NCBI GenBank assembly: GCA_013152105.1
Contig: JAADHA010000060.1
Span: 843-17,046 of the forward strand
Reading direction: 5' to 3'
DNA length: 16,204 nt
Source of the DNA: Oligoflexia bacterium
Lineage (GTDB): Bacteria; Myxococcota_A; UBA796; UBA2385
Part shown: positions 1-7,313 of the stretch, piece by piece
How positions within the stretch are numbered: position 1 is the first letter of the stretch
Layout: each line of letters starts with the position of its first letter
Position numbers and translations under genes: made by a program
The notes under the pieces: model-generated
Told to the model about the DNA's origin: nothing
Databases searched by the model: none
The model's input: the letters and a program-made list of their open reading frames with translations, nothing else

Positions 1-1
1 G

Positions 2-1300
2 CTGTCGCGGGCCCTGGACGAATTCGAGCTGTGGAGCGGCCGGGACTCGGTCTGCGTCCGACGCATCGACGTCGTCGACGCCGACACCTCGGACCAGTGG
101 CAGGCCCGATACCTGCCGGTCGAGCATCGCATCCAGATCGACGCCACCGGACAGGCCCACGAGTCCCTCACCCACGAACTGTGTCACGCCCTGGACTTTC
201 ACGAAGGCCTGGTGGACGCGCACCGCGCGGCCTTCGACCCGGACCTGCTCGCCGAGTTCTACCCAGGCTTGACCCGCCGTCAGCGCAGACACGAGACCTT
301 CGCCTGGCTCTGCCAGAAGGGACCCGAGCCGGCCGACCTGCTGCTTCGCCTGTCCTCCGAGTGCGGAGACAACGTCTATCAGCCCATCGCGCGTCGCCTG
401 GTCCAAGAGCTGGTCTGGCAGGATGTCGAGCGCCTGCCCTGGGACCAGCCCGACCTGGAGATCCAGGCCGGCGAGGCGTCGCCCGGCTGGACCCAGAGCG
501 ACATGCCCAGGAACCTGGACTGGCACGCCGCGGGTACGTGGCTGGACTACTTCCTCGCCGTCGTGAACGTCGATGTGGCGCGGTCGCTGCCCCGGCTGAT
601 CGTCCGCGGCCGGGCAGACGACCGCTGGTCCTGGACCAGCGTGGACCTGGGCGAGCCGCTCGCGACAGGCTGGACCGATGACCTGCGCTTCGTCACCGGC
701 AGCCACGGTCCCGTCCTGGTGCGCATCTCGGACGGCGCGAGCTGGGAGATCGACCCCACCCTCCCCAGCATCAGCCCGGGACCGAGCCTGTGGGCCACCG
801 GTGAGGCACTGACCGGCTTGGTCGCCGTCCGCGAGGACACCGCACTGACGATTCCAGACGGCACCATCTCAGCGCTTCGGGTTCTCGCCCAGACCGGCTC
901 CACAGACCTGCCCTTGCCCGACGGCGCCACGCTTGGCGGCGTGCACTTCGGGTCTCGCGGCGTGGTCTTCGGGGATGATCGATTCTGGCTGTGGACCGAC
1001 GCCGAGGCCCTGATTGAGGTCGACATCGACGCGCTCAGCGTGACCCAGCGGGCCCAGCTTCCACCCCTGCTGTCTTCCCAGGCTTGTGCCCGCCTGGCCG
1101 ACGGAACCTGGCTGGTGCAGGTCGAGGTCGACGAGCTTGGGCAAGGCGTGCTGGTTGCTTGGGACCCCGACCAGGACGCCTGGCGCTCCCCGGTCGATCC
1201 CTGCTCAGCCGTCGAGAGCGGCCAGCTCTATCCCGGGGCAGCGCATCCCTGGATCTCCAGCGCGGCCGGCATTCAGGCCCTCAGCTTGCCTCCCCGCTGA
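2..1300 (+). CDS. Putative zinc-protease-like protein, 5' end outside window
   Basis: The reading frame is open from the first full codon of the window to a TGA at 1298-1300, giving 432 visible residues; the true start lies upstream. Visible residues 58-62 (bases 173-187) read HELCH, an HExxH zinc-binding motif, followed by ALDFHEG with another His at residue 67. This resembles metallopeptidases with a THELxHALD-type helix. After about residue 200 the protein becomes Trp/Gly/Asp-rich short beta-like stretches (for example DDRFWLWTDAEAL and LVAWDPDQDAW), suggesting a beta-propeller or similar sheet domain. The HExxH motif is seen; zinc-dependent proteolysis is inference, because a third ligand cannot be assigned. 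A GTG at 212 could be taken as a start, but the frame continues upstream through the HExxH motif, so it is very unlikely. No signal peptide can be judged. The gene is followed by a 128-base gap before the next gene on the same strand. Confidence 0.8.
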   Translation: MSRALDEFELWSGRDSVCVRRIDVVDADTSDQWQARYLPVEHRIQIDATGQAHESLTHELCHALDFHEGLVDAHRAAFDPDLLAEFYPGLTRRQRRHETFAWLCQKGPEPADLLLRLSSECGDNVYQPIARRLVQELVWQDVERLPWDQPDLEIQAGEASPGWTQSDMPRNLDWHAAGTWLDYFLAVVNVDVARSLPRLIVRGRADDRWSWTSVDLGEPLATGWTDDLRFVTGSHGPVLVRISDGASWEIDPTLPSISPGPSLWATGEALTGLVAVREDTALTIPDGTISALRVLAQTGSTDLPLPDGATLGGVHFGSRGVVFGDDRFWLWTDAEALIEVDIDALSVTQRAQLPPLLSSQACARLADGTWLVQVEVDELGQGVLVAWDPDQDAWRSPVDPCSAVESGQLYPGAAHPWISSAAGIQALSLPPR

Positions 1301-1428
1301 GCGTCAACCGAGCGTCGCCCCGCGCCACTTGCGGCCCTGGGGGATAGGCAAGCTGTTCCTCCTCGCGGGAGCCCAGAACGCCACCCTCCGCAGACCAGAG
1401 TCACCCCACTACCAGCCGACACCCCAAG

Positions 1429-2964
1429 GTGCGGCTGGGTCGGCATGATCGTCTCCAAGCAGAACTGAAGGTCGACTACGTCGTGCACGACGTGCTCTCA
1501 GTACAACAGAGCTACCAGATCGACCTGTGGCTTCACCTGCCCTCGCCCCTGGGGATCGGCGCGGGCCAGACGACCGTGCAGAGCGTCTACGAAGACCTGC
1601 GCGTCTTCAGCCGCCTGAAGACACCGATCGTCTCCCTCTCGGCCCTGGTGGACCCCACTGGAGAAGGCACACCCCTCACCACCTTGGCGATGCTGGTTGC
1701 CGCCCCGCTCGGCCACCGCTCCTGGGGGCGCGATGTGCGCCGGGAATCCCGTCTGGTGGCACGCGTGATGCGCAGCGCCAGCCGCCGGCACCTGTCCAGC
1801 GCGGCTCGAAACCCCTGTCGGGCCACCCGGCTGCTCACCGAGCTGGCCCAGGTCAGCGAAGCCGTCGGCCCACGCTTTCGCCACCTCGCCGACCAACTTC
1901 GGACACGCGGCCTCGACGGCCCCACCACCCTCTGCCTGGATGCATCCGACGAATACCTCAGCGTCCAGATCGAACAGCTCTGCACGCGCGCGGTCGCGAT
2001 GCTCGAACGCCACACACCCGACCCTGCCCTCCAGGCGCGCCTGGTGGCGGTGGCCCGACGCGAAGCCCAGCACCGTCACGACCAGGGCTGGCGGACCTGC
2101 CTGCCCAAGGACCACCAGCACCACCACCAAGCCGACTTCCTCGACCAGGTCGGGCTGCTGAAGCGCTACATCGAGCGCGTGCTCATCTTGAAGCCAGTGC
2201 CTACGCAGACACACGATATGGCGCGCAACGCCATGCTGGGCCTGGCTGCGGCCCTGGCGATGTCCTGGGCGGTGGGCCTGCAGGTGTTCGCGCTGTACAG
2301 CCTGGGGCTGAACCTCAGCAGCGGCGCCAGCACCAGCATCGTGGTCGCCTTCTCGACCATCGCCGTGCTGGGCTACATCCTCAAGGACCGCATCAAGGCA
2401 TGGAGCGCCGACGTACTGGCCCGCCAGCTCCCCCGCTTCATCGACGACCGCGGCAGCACGCTGACCTGGGGCCTGTTCGCGACCCCGCTGGGCCGCACCT
2501 CTGAGCGGGTCACCTTCGAAGCGGCCCACACCCTCGACCCCGAGATCCACCAGCGTCACATCGCAGCCATGCGCACTCCGCTGGCCGCCGAGGTCTACGA
2601 CGATGTGTTGCACTACCGCCGCCGGATCACGCTCCGTCCACGGGCTGCGCTGGCCGAGTTCCCTCGCTTCGCCGGGGTTAACGAAGCCCTGCGCATCAAC
2701 GTCGCGCGCTGGGTTCGGACCCTCTCCGCGCCGCGCCGCACCATCGCCGTCCTCGATGATGGTGGCCACGCCACCACACGCAAGCTTCCCAACACCTACG
2801 GCGTGCCGGTCGTCGTGCGCGTCCGCAGTCGAGACGCCAAGGGCCACCAACAGCAGATCTGGTCCGTGCATCGCATCGTGCTGAGTCAGCAGGGCATCGA
2901 GCGGGTCGAGGACCTCAATGACCAACCGACCCGCGACAGCAATGAACCCGGCGCCTTCGTGTAG
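1429..2964 (+). CDS. Conserved hypothetical membrane protein with two TM segments
   Basis: 511 residues from a GTG start. The frame has an upstream stop at 1345-1347 and no other ATG, GTG or TTG start between it and 1429. A GTG at 1483 is a shorter alternative; neither has a clear ribosome-binding site. There is no N-terminal signal. The N-terminal 260 residues look soluble, with a His-rich patch (DHQHHHQ) near residues 224-230. Two hydrophobic segments follow at about 265-290 (MLGLAAALAMSWAVG...) and 302-320 (SIVVAFSTIAVLGYI), then KDRIKAW and a roughly 190-residue basic, probably cytoplasmic C-terminal region. The layout (an early YQIDLWLHLP region, two closely spaced TM segments, then YILKDRIK) recalls an uncharacterised proteobacterial membrane protein family, but I cannot name it. 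Function is unknown. It stands alone: the gene downstream is convergent. Confidence 0.8.
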   Translation: MRLGRHDRLQAELKVDYVVHDVLSVQQSYQIDLWLHLPSPLGIGAGQTTVQSVYEDLRVFSRLKTPIVSLSALVDPTGEGTPLTTLAMLVAAPLGHRSWGRDVRRESRLVARVMRSASRRHLSSAARNPCRATRLLTELAQVSEAVGPRFRHLADQLRTRGLDGPTTLCLDASDEYLSVQIEQLCTRAVAMLERHTPDPALQARLVAVARREAQHRHDQGWRTCLPKDHQHHHQADFLDQVGLLKRYIERVLILKPVPTQTHDMARNAMLGLAAALAMSWAVGLQVFALYSLGLNLSSGASTSIVVAFSTIAVLGYILKDRIKAWSADVLARQLPRFIDDRGSTLTWGLFATPLGRTSERVTFEAAHTLDPEIHQRHIAAMRTPLAAEVYDDVLHYRRRITLRPRAALAEFPRFAGVNEALRINVARWVRTLSAPRRTIAVLDDGGHATTRKLPNTYGVPVVVRVRSRDAKGHQQQIWSVHRIVLSQQGIERVEDLNDQPTRDSNEPGAFV

Positions 2965-2986
2965 CCAGGCGCTGAAGGCTGCGGGA

Positions 2987-3008
2987 TCAGCCCTGATCGG
3001 AGGGCTGA
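2987..3008. terminator. Hairpin between convergent genes, possible bidirectional terminator
   Basis: TCAGCCCT (2987-2994), a 6-base loop and AGGGCTGA (3001-3008) form a perfect 8-bp stem. It sits in the 46-base gap between the stop codons of two convergent genes (2964 and 3011). There is no T-run on either side, so it is not a textbook intrinsic terminator. The position is the main argument. Confidence 0.5.
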
Positions 3009-3010
3009 GG

Positions 3011-4723
3011 CTACTCGGCGAACAGGTTGAGGCTCAGCACATAGAGGCCTTCCGTCCACGACCCGTCGTCGTTGTAGAGCTTGCGGCTGTCGGTGACTTG
3101 AACGTCGAGTTGGCCGGCGAGGGTGCTCAAGGGATCCGTCGCCGTGCCGTCCCCGGACAGCCCCCCCAGCAAGCTGCCGAGGTCCAAGCCAAGCAGCCCA
3201 CCCGCCAGATCGACCATCATGCTGAGTTGATCACCGAGACCGGCGATGACTTCGTCCTGGGTGTAGCTGTCGGGATCCGCGCCGTAGTACAAGAGCGCGC
3301 CATCGGGGACCTCGACCCCAAGATCCAGGGCCGTGCCCCCGTCCAGACCGATGTCGATGGTGACTTCCAGGCTGGCGTCCAACCAGTCTTCGCAGGCGCC
3401 GTCGTTCTCGACCCCGGCGGTGAAGCGGAAGTCCGGCATGTGGAGCTGCGCCAGGGGAGCGAGGCTGGGCTTCATGCGCACCACGTAGGCATCACCCGGG
3501 TCCATGCTGATGCACCAGCCGTCCCCGGAGGGGGCCTGGTCACCGCCCGGCAGGCCCTGCACCCCCGCGCCGATGACCGAGCCGAAGATCCCGCCCAGAT
3601 CGAAGTCCGAGAGCAGGCTGATGAGCGTGTCGTCCAGCAACAACTGGACCGCCCCTTCGTGCACGGCGATGCTGGCCTGCGCGCCGTCCAGACCGTCGGA
3701 CTCACCGGGAGTCGGAATGGTCGGGTCAGCGCTGGAGGCGTCGGCGTCGATGCCGATGCCCAAGCCCGCCCCAATGCCCTGGGTGTCGGTCCACAGAGAC
3801 GAAAGCTGGGCCGCCAGCGAGGTTCCCAGCAGGTCCGTCTGGAAGGCGAGCGGCCCCCCGAGATCGATCTCGCCGTACTGGTCCAGGATCAGTTGCAAGA
3901 CCAGGTCCGCCAGGGGCTCGACCAGCGAGTTCACCGCGTCCACGGCCAGCTCGAGCAACCACCCGTCCAGCGCACCGAGCTTGAAGTCGGCCGCGCCGAT
4001 ATCCACGGTGGCGTCGCTGATCAGCAGGGACAACATGCCATCGCTGGAGAGCTGGGGCTCCAGCAAGACATCGGCCGACAGCGAGTCGAAGCCGACGACG
4101 ATGGGGATCACCACCCAGCCGTCCAGGGCGTTGATCTCGATCTCTAGAGAGATGTCGTCGATCACCACCGTGGTCGCGATGCCGTCTTCGCCGGGGACCA
4201 GGGTCGCGACGGTGGGTTGGTGGGTCAGACCGACGGCGTAGACGTCGACGTAGTCCGTATCCACGCTGGGGATGGCGTCGGTGATCATGGTGTCCCAGCC
4301 GGTCGCGTCGATGAGCCCACCGACGGTCGTGCCCAGCGCGTCCAGTCCCGTCGTGGTCAGGCGCGCCGTGGCCTGGCCAGGCCAGCTATCCACCGGGTTG
4401 TGGCCGCTGAACACCGGAATCCGCTGGCGCTGGACCTGGTCGCCGATCGAGGCTTCGATGTCGATCACACGGTAGTCCAGCCCATCGAGGAGTACGGTGG
4501 CGTTGAAGTCGCCGTTCTCACCGGTCTGCACCGCCTGTCCCTCGATCGACACCTGTGCGCCAGCCGGTGTGACCCGCCCGGTGACCGCCGCCGCCTGATC
4601 GCCCAGGAAGACGCCGTACTCGGGCGAACTCACTTCCAGCGACAACAACTGGGTGGTCAGGCCGTAGTCGGGTCGGTTGCAGGCCACGAGGGTGATCGCG
4701 AGGGGCAGGAGCGAGGGGAGCAT
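3011..4723 (-). CDS. Exported lipoprotein with Ig-like N-terminal domain, function unknown
   Basis: 570 residues from ATG at 4723. The N-terminus MLPSLLPLAITLVAC is a short signal ending in a lipobox, with Cys15 as the likely lipidated residue. Residues about 20-105 look like an Ig-fold carbohydrate/bacterial domain of the glucodextranase-B type (SSPEYGVFLGD, VTGRVTPAGAQVSI, GENGDFNATVLLDG). The rest is acidic and alternates amphipathic beta strands with hydrophobic helices (for example DAVNSLVEPLADLVLQLILD). This faintly recalls lipid-binding TULIP/BPI folds, but that is speculation. Later Cys residues may form disulfides. Start choice: an in-frame ATGATG at 4756/4753 would add 11 residues with two Arg, but a TATGAT promoter-like box overlaps it, so the ATG at 4723 is preferred. 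The frame stays open to 5107, but that extension lies antisense to the sulfatase-like gene and precedes the signal peptide. It is divergent from the sulfatase-like gene; no recognisable partner. Confidence 0.82.
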   Translation of the reverse strand: MLPSLLPLAITLVACNRPDYGLTTQLLSLEVSSPEYGVFLGDQAAAVTGRVTPAGAQVSIEGQAVQTGENGDFNATVLLDGLDYRVIDIEASIGDQVQRQRIPVFSGHNPVDSWPGQATARLTTTGLDALGTTVGGLIDATGWDTMITDAIPSVDTDYVDVYAVGLTHQPTVATLVPGEDGIATTVVIDDISLEIEINALDGWVVIPIVVGFDSLSADVLLEPQLSSDGMLSLLISDATVDIGAADFKLGALDGWLLELAVDAVNSLVEPLADLVLQLILDQYGEIDLGGPLAFQTDLLGTSLAAQLSSLWTDTQGIGAGLGIGIDADASSADPTIPTPGESDGLDGAQASIAVHEGAVQLLLDDTLISLLSDFDLGGIFGSVIGAGVQGLPGGDQAPSGDGWCISMDPGDAYVVRMKPSLAPLAQLHMPDFRFTAGVENDGACEDWLDASLEVTIDIGLDGGTALDLGVEVPDGALLYYGADPDSYTQDEVIAGLGDQLSMMVDLAGGLLGLDLGSLLGGLSGDGTATDPLSTLAGQLDVQVTDSRKLYNDDGSWTEGLYVLSLNLFAE

Positions 4724-4751
4724 GGTCGTCTCGGGGAGGCTGGGCCGTCGC

Positions 4752-4757
4752 ATCATA
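4752..4757 (-). promoter_or_regulatory. Candidate -10 box for the lipoprotein gene
   Basis: TATGAT on the minus strand matches the sigma-70 -10 consensus at five of six bases. It is 28 bases upstream of the ATG at 4723, in the 112-base divergent gap. No convincing -35 box is visible. It would place the transcript start downstream of the ATGATG at 4756, favouring the start at 4723. Confidence 0.35.
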
Positions 4758-4835
4758 CCGCAACAGCCGCGACCCAGCGCTCCTCTTCTGGTTTCTTGCA
4801 AGCGAGCGGGGCACCGAGAGGCTACCCTCCCCGCG

Positions 4836-6404
4836 ATGCTGACTCTCACCCTGAGCTTGCTGCTGTCTTGTGGATCCACCGCCGACACCGGTGGTCCCAA
4901 GCGCGACCCTCGGCCCATCGCGGCCACCGACGACCACCCCAAGACGGTCGTGGTCATCGTCGTAGACACACTGGCTCGACGCTTCATGTCCCCCTGGAAC
5001 CAGGACTGGGACACCACTCCCGAGCTGGCCGACTTCTTCGACGACGCGACCGTGCTGGCGGACACGCAGTCGGTTCGCGGCCTCACCAGCGTGGCCGTCA
5101 GCTCCATCGTCAGCGGCGTCTACCCACGCTTTCACGGCGTCCGCAACAACCGCGACTGGGGCAGCCCCTGGAACCCGATCCTCTCCGAGATGTTCCAGGA
5201 CGCAGGCTACACGACCCTGGGCTACGCCTCCAACACCTGCCAATTCATCGACCGCGGCATCGACGAGCGCATGTGCACCTGGAGTTGGGAAGACCCGGAC
5301 GGCTACGGCAGCCAGATCGAGCGGGATCAGGCCCTCATCACCGCCCTGGACGACAGCATCGTCCAACACCCAAGCGACGAGAAGCTGTTCGTCTGGCTGC
5401 ACCTCATCAATCCCCACGACCCCTTCAACGACGTCGCCAAGTGGTACGAGCAGTTCCATCCTGACGCCTACAAGGGCGATCTCAATCCATCGGACCCGCA
5501 GCAGCTCGACACCTGGATCCTGGAAGAACACGAGATCACTGAGGAAGATCAGCGCCAACTCGACGCTGTCTACGCCAGCCAGGTCCGAGAGACCGACCGC
5601 CAGCTCGGTGAGTTCTTCGACACCCTCAAGAAAGCCGGCCGCTGGGACGACTCCGTCATCCTCTTCACCGCCGACCACGGCGAAGAACTCGGAGAACACT
5701 ACAGCTACTTCTTCCACGGCTGCTCGGCCTACCAACAGACCATGCAGGTGGCCTCGGCCATCCACGCACCGGGGCGCTTGCCGGTGGGTCAGTGGTTCGA
5801 CACCACCATCAGCAGCACCGACCTGGCCCCCACCATCGCTGACCTCGCTGGGATCGGCTGGGAGGGCTACCGCGACGGTGAGACGCTGGTCGACGAGATC
5901 AACGCCGGTGAGATCCAGCCTCGGCCCGCCTACTTCGAGCGAGCCCTCTCGACCGCCGGTGTGGTCTACGACGACCATCGCTACATCCTGGACATCAACG
6001 AGGGCTTTGACGAGTGCAAGCCCTACGACCTGTCGAATATGTCCTTCCCCAGCAACTTCGAAGAGCTGTTCGACGACAGCATCGATCCCGGCGAGCAGAT
6101 CGACCTCTCCGAAGACGACCCGGACACGCTGGCCGCGATGCGCACCCTCACCTGTCAGTGGATCACCAGCGATGTCTGGTACAGCGAGGAAGCGGATCTG
6201 ACCCACCCCATGGTGACCACCTGCAAGGACATGCTGGGCATCACCCATGACGACAACACCAGTAAGGGCTGCGCCACGGCCCCGCTTCGGACCGCGCTGT
6301 GGCCCACACTCTTCGCGATGCTGGGCTTGCTGTGGACCCGTTCTCGTCCCGGTCCGCCCAATGCGTCAGGGCCCGCTCAGCCCCGGTCCTCAATGCGCGC
6401 CTGA
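4836..6404 (+). CDS. Sulfatase/alkaline-phosphatase superfamily lipoprotein, Thr at nucleophile position
   Basis: 522 residues. The start MLTLTLSLLLSC is a very short lipoprotein signal with Cys12 in a lipobox. The catalytic fold is clear: VVVIVVDTL (metal Asp44), GLTSVAVSSIVSGVYPRFHGV (nucleophile region, 82-102), LHLINPHDPF (His194), FTADHGEELGEH (Asp280, His281) and His294. In sulfatases the nucleophile is a Cys or Ser of a CxPSR motif, converted to formylglycine. Here the aligned residue is Thr84 with no Pro-Ser-Arg after it, as in Thr-nucleophile relatives such as phosphoethanolamine transferases. A phosphodiesterase or phosphotransferase activity outside the cytoplasmic membrane is therefore more likely than formylglycine-dependent sulfatase activity (inference; substrate unknown). 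The C-terminus has Gly478-Cys479, a hydrophobic segment (LRTALWPTLFAMLGLLW) and TRSR, like a MYXO-CTERM sorting signal, then 18 more residues. The frame is open further upstream, but the signal peptide fixes the ATG at 4836. The 3' end overlaps the convergent thioesterase gene. Confidence 0.88.
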   Translation: MLTLTLSLLLSCGSTADTGGPKRDPRPIAATDDHPKTVVVIVVDTLARRFMSPWNQDWDTTPELADFFDDATVLADTQSVRGLTSVAVSSIVSGVYPRFHGVRNNRDWGSPWNPILSEMFQDAGYTTLGYASNTCQFIDRGIDERMCTWSWEDPDGYGSQIERDQALITALDDSIVQHPSDEKLFVWLHLINPHDPFNDVAKWYEQFHPDAYKGDLNPSDPQQLDTWILEEHEITEEDQRQLDAVYASQVRETDRQLGEFFDTLKKAGRWDDSVILFTADHGEELGEHYSYFFHGCSAYQQTMQVASAIHAPGRLPVGQWFDTTISSTDLAPTIADLAGIGWEGYRDGETLVDEINAGEIQPRPAYFERALSTAGVVYDDHRYILDINEGFDECKPYDLSNMSFPSNFEELFDDSIDPGEQIDLSEDDPDTLAAMRTLTCQWITSDVWYSEEADLTHPMVTTCKDMLGITHDDNTSKGCATAPLRTALWPTLFAMLGLLWTRSRPGPPNASGPAQPRSSMRA

Positions 6405-6871
6405 CGAAGCCGCAAGCGCGCATCGCGTCTGTGCTGGGCCTGACGAGCACGGCGAATGCAGTCCGGGTCGCTGCCAGGGTCGAAGGGCAGCACCGGGCGA
6501 GGCTTACCCTGTTCGTCCAGGGCCACAAAGGTCAGGTAGGAGCTGGTGCACTGCTTGCGTACGCCCACGCGCGGGTCTTCGGCCTCGATCCGCACGCCGA
6601 TCTCCATGGAGGTGCGCCAGGCCATGTTCACCTTGCTGCGCAAGATGACGATCATCCCCAGCTTCACCGGGGCGAGGAAGTCGATCTTGTCGATGCTGGC
6701 CGTGACCACGATGCCGCGGCTGTAGCGCTGGGCGCTGACCGCCGCGCAGATGTCGATCCACGCCGCGATCTGGCCCCCAAAGACCGTGCCCAGGGCGTTG
6801 GTGTACTGGGGCAGCACAAGCTGAGTCATCTCAACCCGCGAGTCCCGATGCCGCGTGGAGTCCCCGTTCAC
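6377..6871 (-). CDS. Acyl-CoA thioesterase, hotdog fold (YciA/ACOT type)
   Basis: 164 residues from a GTG start; a cytoplasmic enzyme that would hydrolyse acyl-CoA to free fatty acid and CoA. The family signature is plain: RVEMTQLVLPQYTNALGT followed by VFGGQIAAWIDI, with Asn25, the GTVFGG loop (28-33) and Asp40 on the hotdog helix. SIDKIDFLAPVKLGM, then a strand reading RTSMEIGVRIEAED, complete the hotdog. Length is normal, but the last 30 residues are Arg-rich (RRARQAQHRRDARLRLRQ). The GTG at 6871 overlaps the upstream gene's TGA in a GTGA, indicating translational coupling. The same frame stays open to 7216, but this extension has no thioesterase similarity and overlaps the upstream gene throughout, so it is rejected. 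The last 28 bases overlap the 3' end of the convergent sulfatase-like gene. Chain-length preference cannot be read from the sequence. Confidence 0.9.
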   Translation of the reverse strand: MNGDSTRHRDSRVEMTQLVLPQYTNALGTVFGGQIAAWIDICAAVSAQRYSRGIVVTASIDKIDFLAPVKLGMIVILRSKVNMAWRTSMEIGVRIEAEDPRVGVRKQCTSSYLTFVALDEQGKPRPVLPFDPGSDPDCIRRARQAQHRRDARLRLRQARIEDRG

Positions 6872-7128
6872 TTGCCAGAGTCCGACGCCATACCGAAGTC
6901 GTAGCCCGGGTAGGCGCGCCACATGCAGCGACCCCGTTCGTCCCGAAAGGTGAAGCCCGCGATCTGCCCACAGGGGTCGACCATCACCCGCAGCAAGCCA
7001 TCTTCGGTCGTCTGACGGGCTGCATGGGCCGTGGCCGTAGGGGTCGCCGGCACGAAGCGAACCGCGCCCACGGTGTCGCGAAGGTCTCCAGAAACGACGG
7101 CGGGAGCGCTCTGCTTCGTCCGTCTCAC
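6868..7128 (-). CDS. Small hypothetical protein coupled to thioesterase
   Basis: 86 residues, not recognised. The GTG at 7128 is chosen because GGGAGGA lies directly before it at suitable spacing; an adjacent GTG at 7131 is possible, and the frame is open to an ATG at 7209 without a ribosome-binding site. The protein begins basic (VRRTKQS). Its C-terminal half looks like a compact beta domain: GLLRVMVDPCGQIAGFTF followed by RDERGRCMWRAYPGYDFG, with two Cys. There is no signal peptide or membrane segment. Its TGA overlaps the thioesterase GTG, so the two form a small operon. Function is unknown. Confidence 0.62.
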   Translation of the reverse strand: MRRTKQSAPAVVSGDLRDTVGAVRFVPATPTATAHAARQTTEDGLLRVMVDPCGQIAGFTFRDERGRCMWRAYPGYDFGMASDSGK

Positions 7129-7210
7129 CACTTCCTCCCTGGAGCTGCGGCGATGGTAGCAAGACGTCCAGCGGCGCAAAGTGAAAACCCACCAGACACT
7201 CTGTGACAAC

Positions 7211-7226
7211 TTTCAAGATGTTGAAA
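7211..7226. repeat. AT-rich inverted repeat, possible operator
   Basis: TTTCAA (7211-7216), GATG and TTGAAA (7221-7226) form a perfect 6-bp dyad in the only clearly AT-rich patch of the window (about 7180-7275). It lies in the 185-base gap between the end of the Hxs-type operon (7314) and the start of the small gene (7128), 83-98 bases upstream of the latter. A regulator site is plausible but not shown. No good promoter hexamers were found at standard spacing. Confidence 0.35.
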
Positions 7227-7284
7227 TTACTTGACTACTCGGCATCCCCTGGGTCACCTCTCCCCCACCAAAACTACGGCATCG

Positions 7285-7313
7285 CGCCCCCATGCTTGAT
7301 CGTGCGCGGGGCG
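7285..7313 (-). terminator. Weak hairpin just after the operon's last stop codon
   Basis: CGCCCC (7285-7290) can pair with GGGGCG (7308-7313) across a 17-base loop, immediately downstream (minus strand) of the stop codon at 7314-7316. A TTTT follows only about 12 bases later, so this is at best an imperfect terminator. Confidence 0.28.

Noticed and set aside
212..1300. GTG at 212 as the true start of the first gene
   Set aside because: The same frame is open to the window edge and includes the HELCH motif upstream of this GTG.
1498..2925. 475-residue minus-strand open frame opposite the membrane protein gene
   Set aside because: The plus-strand product has coherent membrane segments and composition; the minus product is Gly/Ala/His-rich without recognisable structure.
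4724..5107. N-terminal extension of the minus-strand lipoprotein
   Set aside because: It would place about 128 residues before a lipoprotein signal peptide and lies antisense to the sulfatase-like gene.
4518..6248. 576-residue minus-strand frame opposite the sulfatase-like gene
   Set aside because: The plus strand carries all superfamily motifs in order; the minus frame is a shadow rich in Val, Gly and Asp.
6872..7216. N-terminal extension of the thioesterase
   Set aside because: It overlaps the small upstream gene in another frame and has no thioesterase similarity; the GTGA overlap gives a normal-length enzyme.
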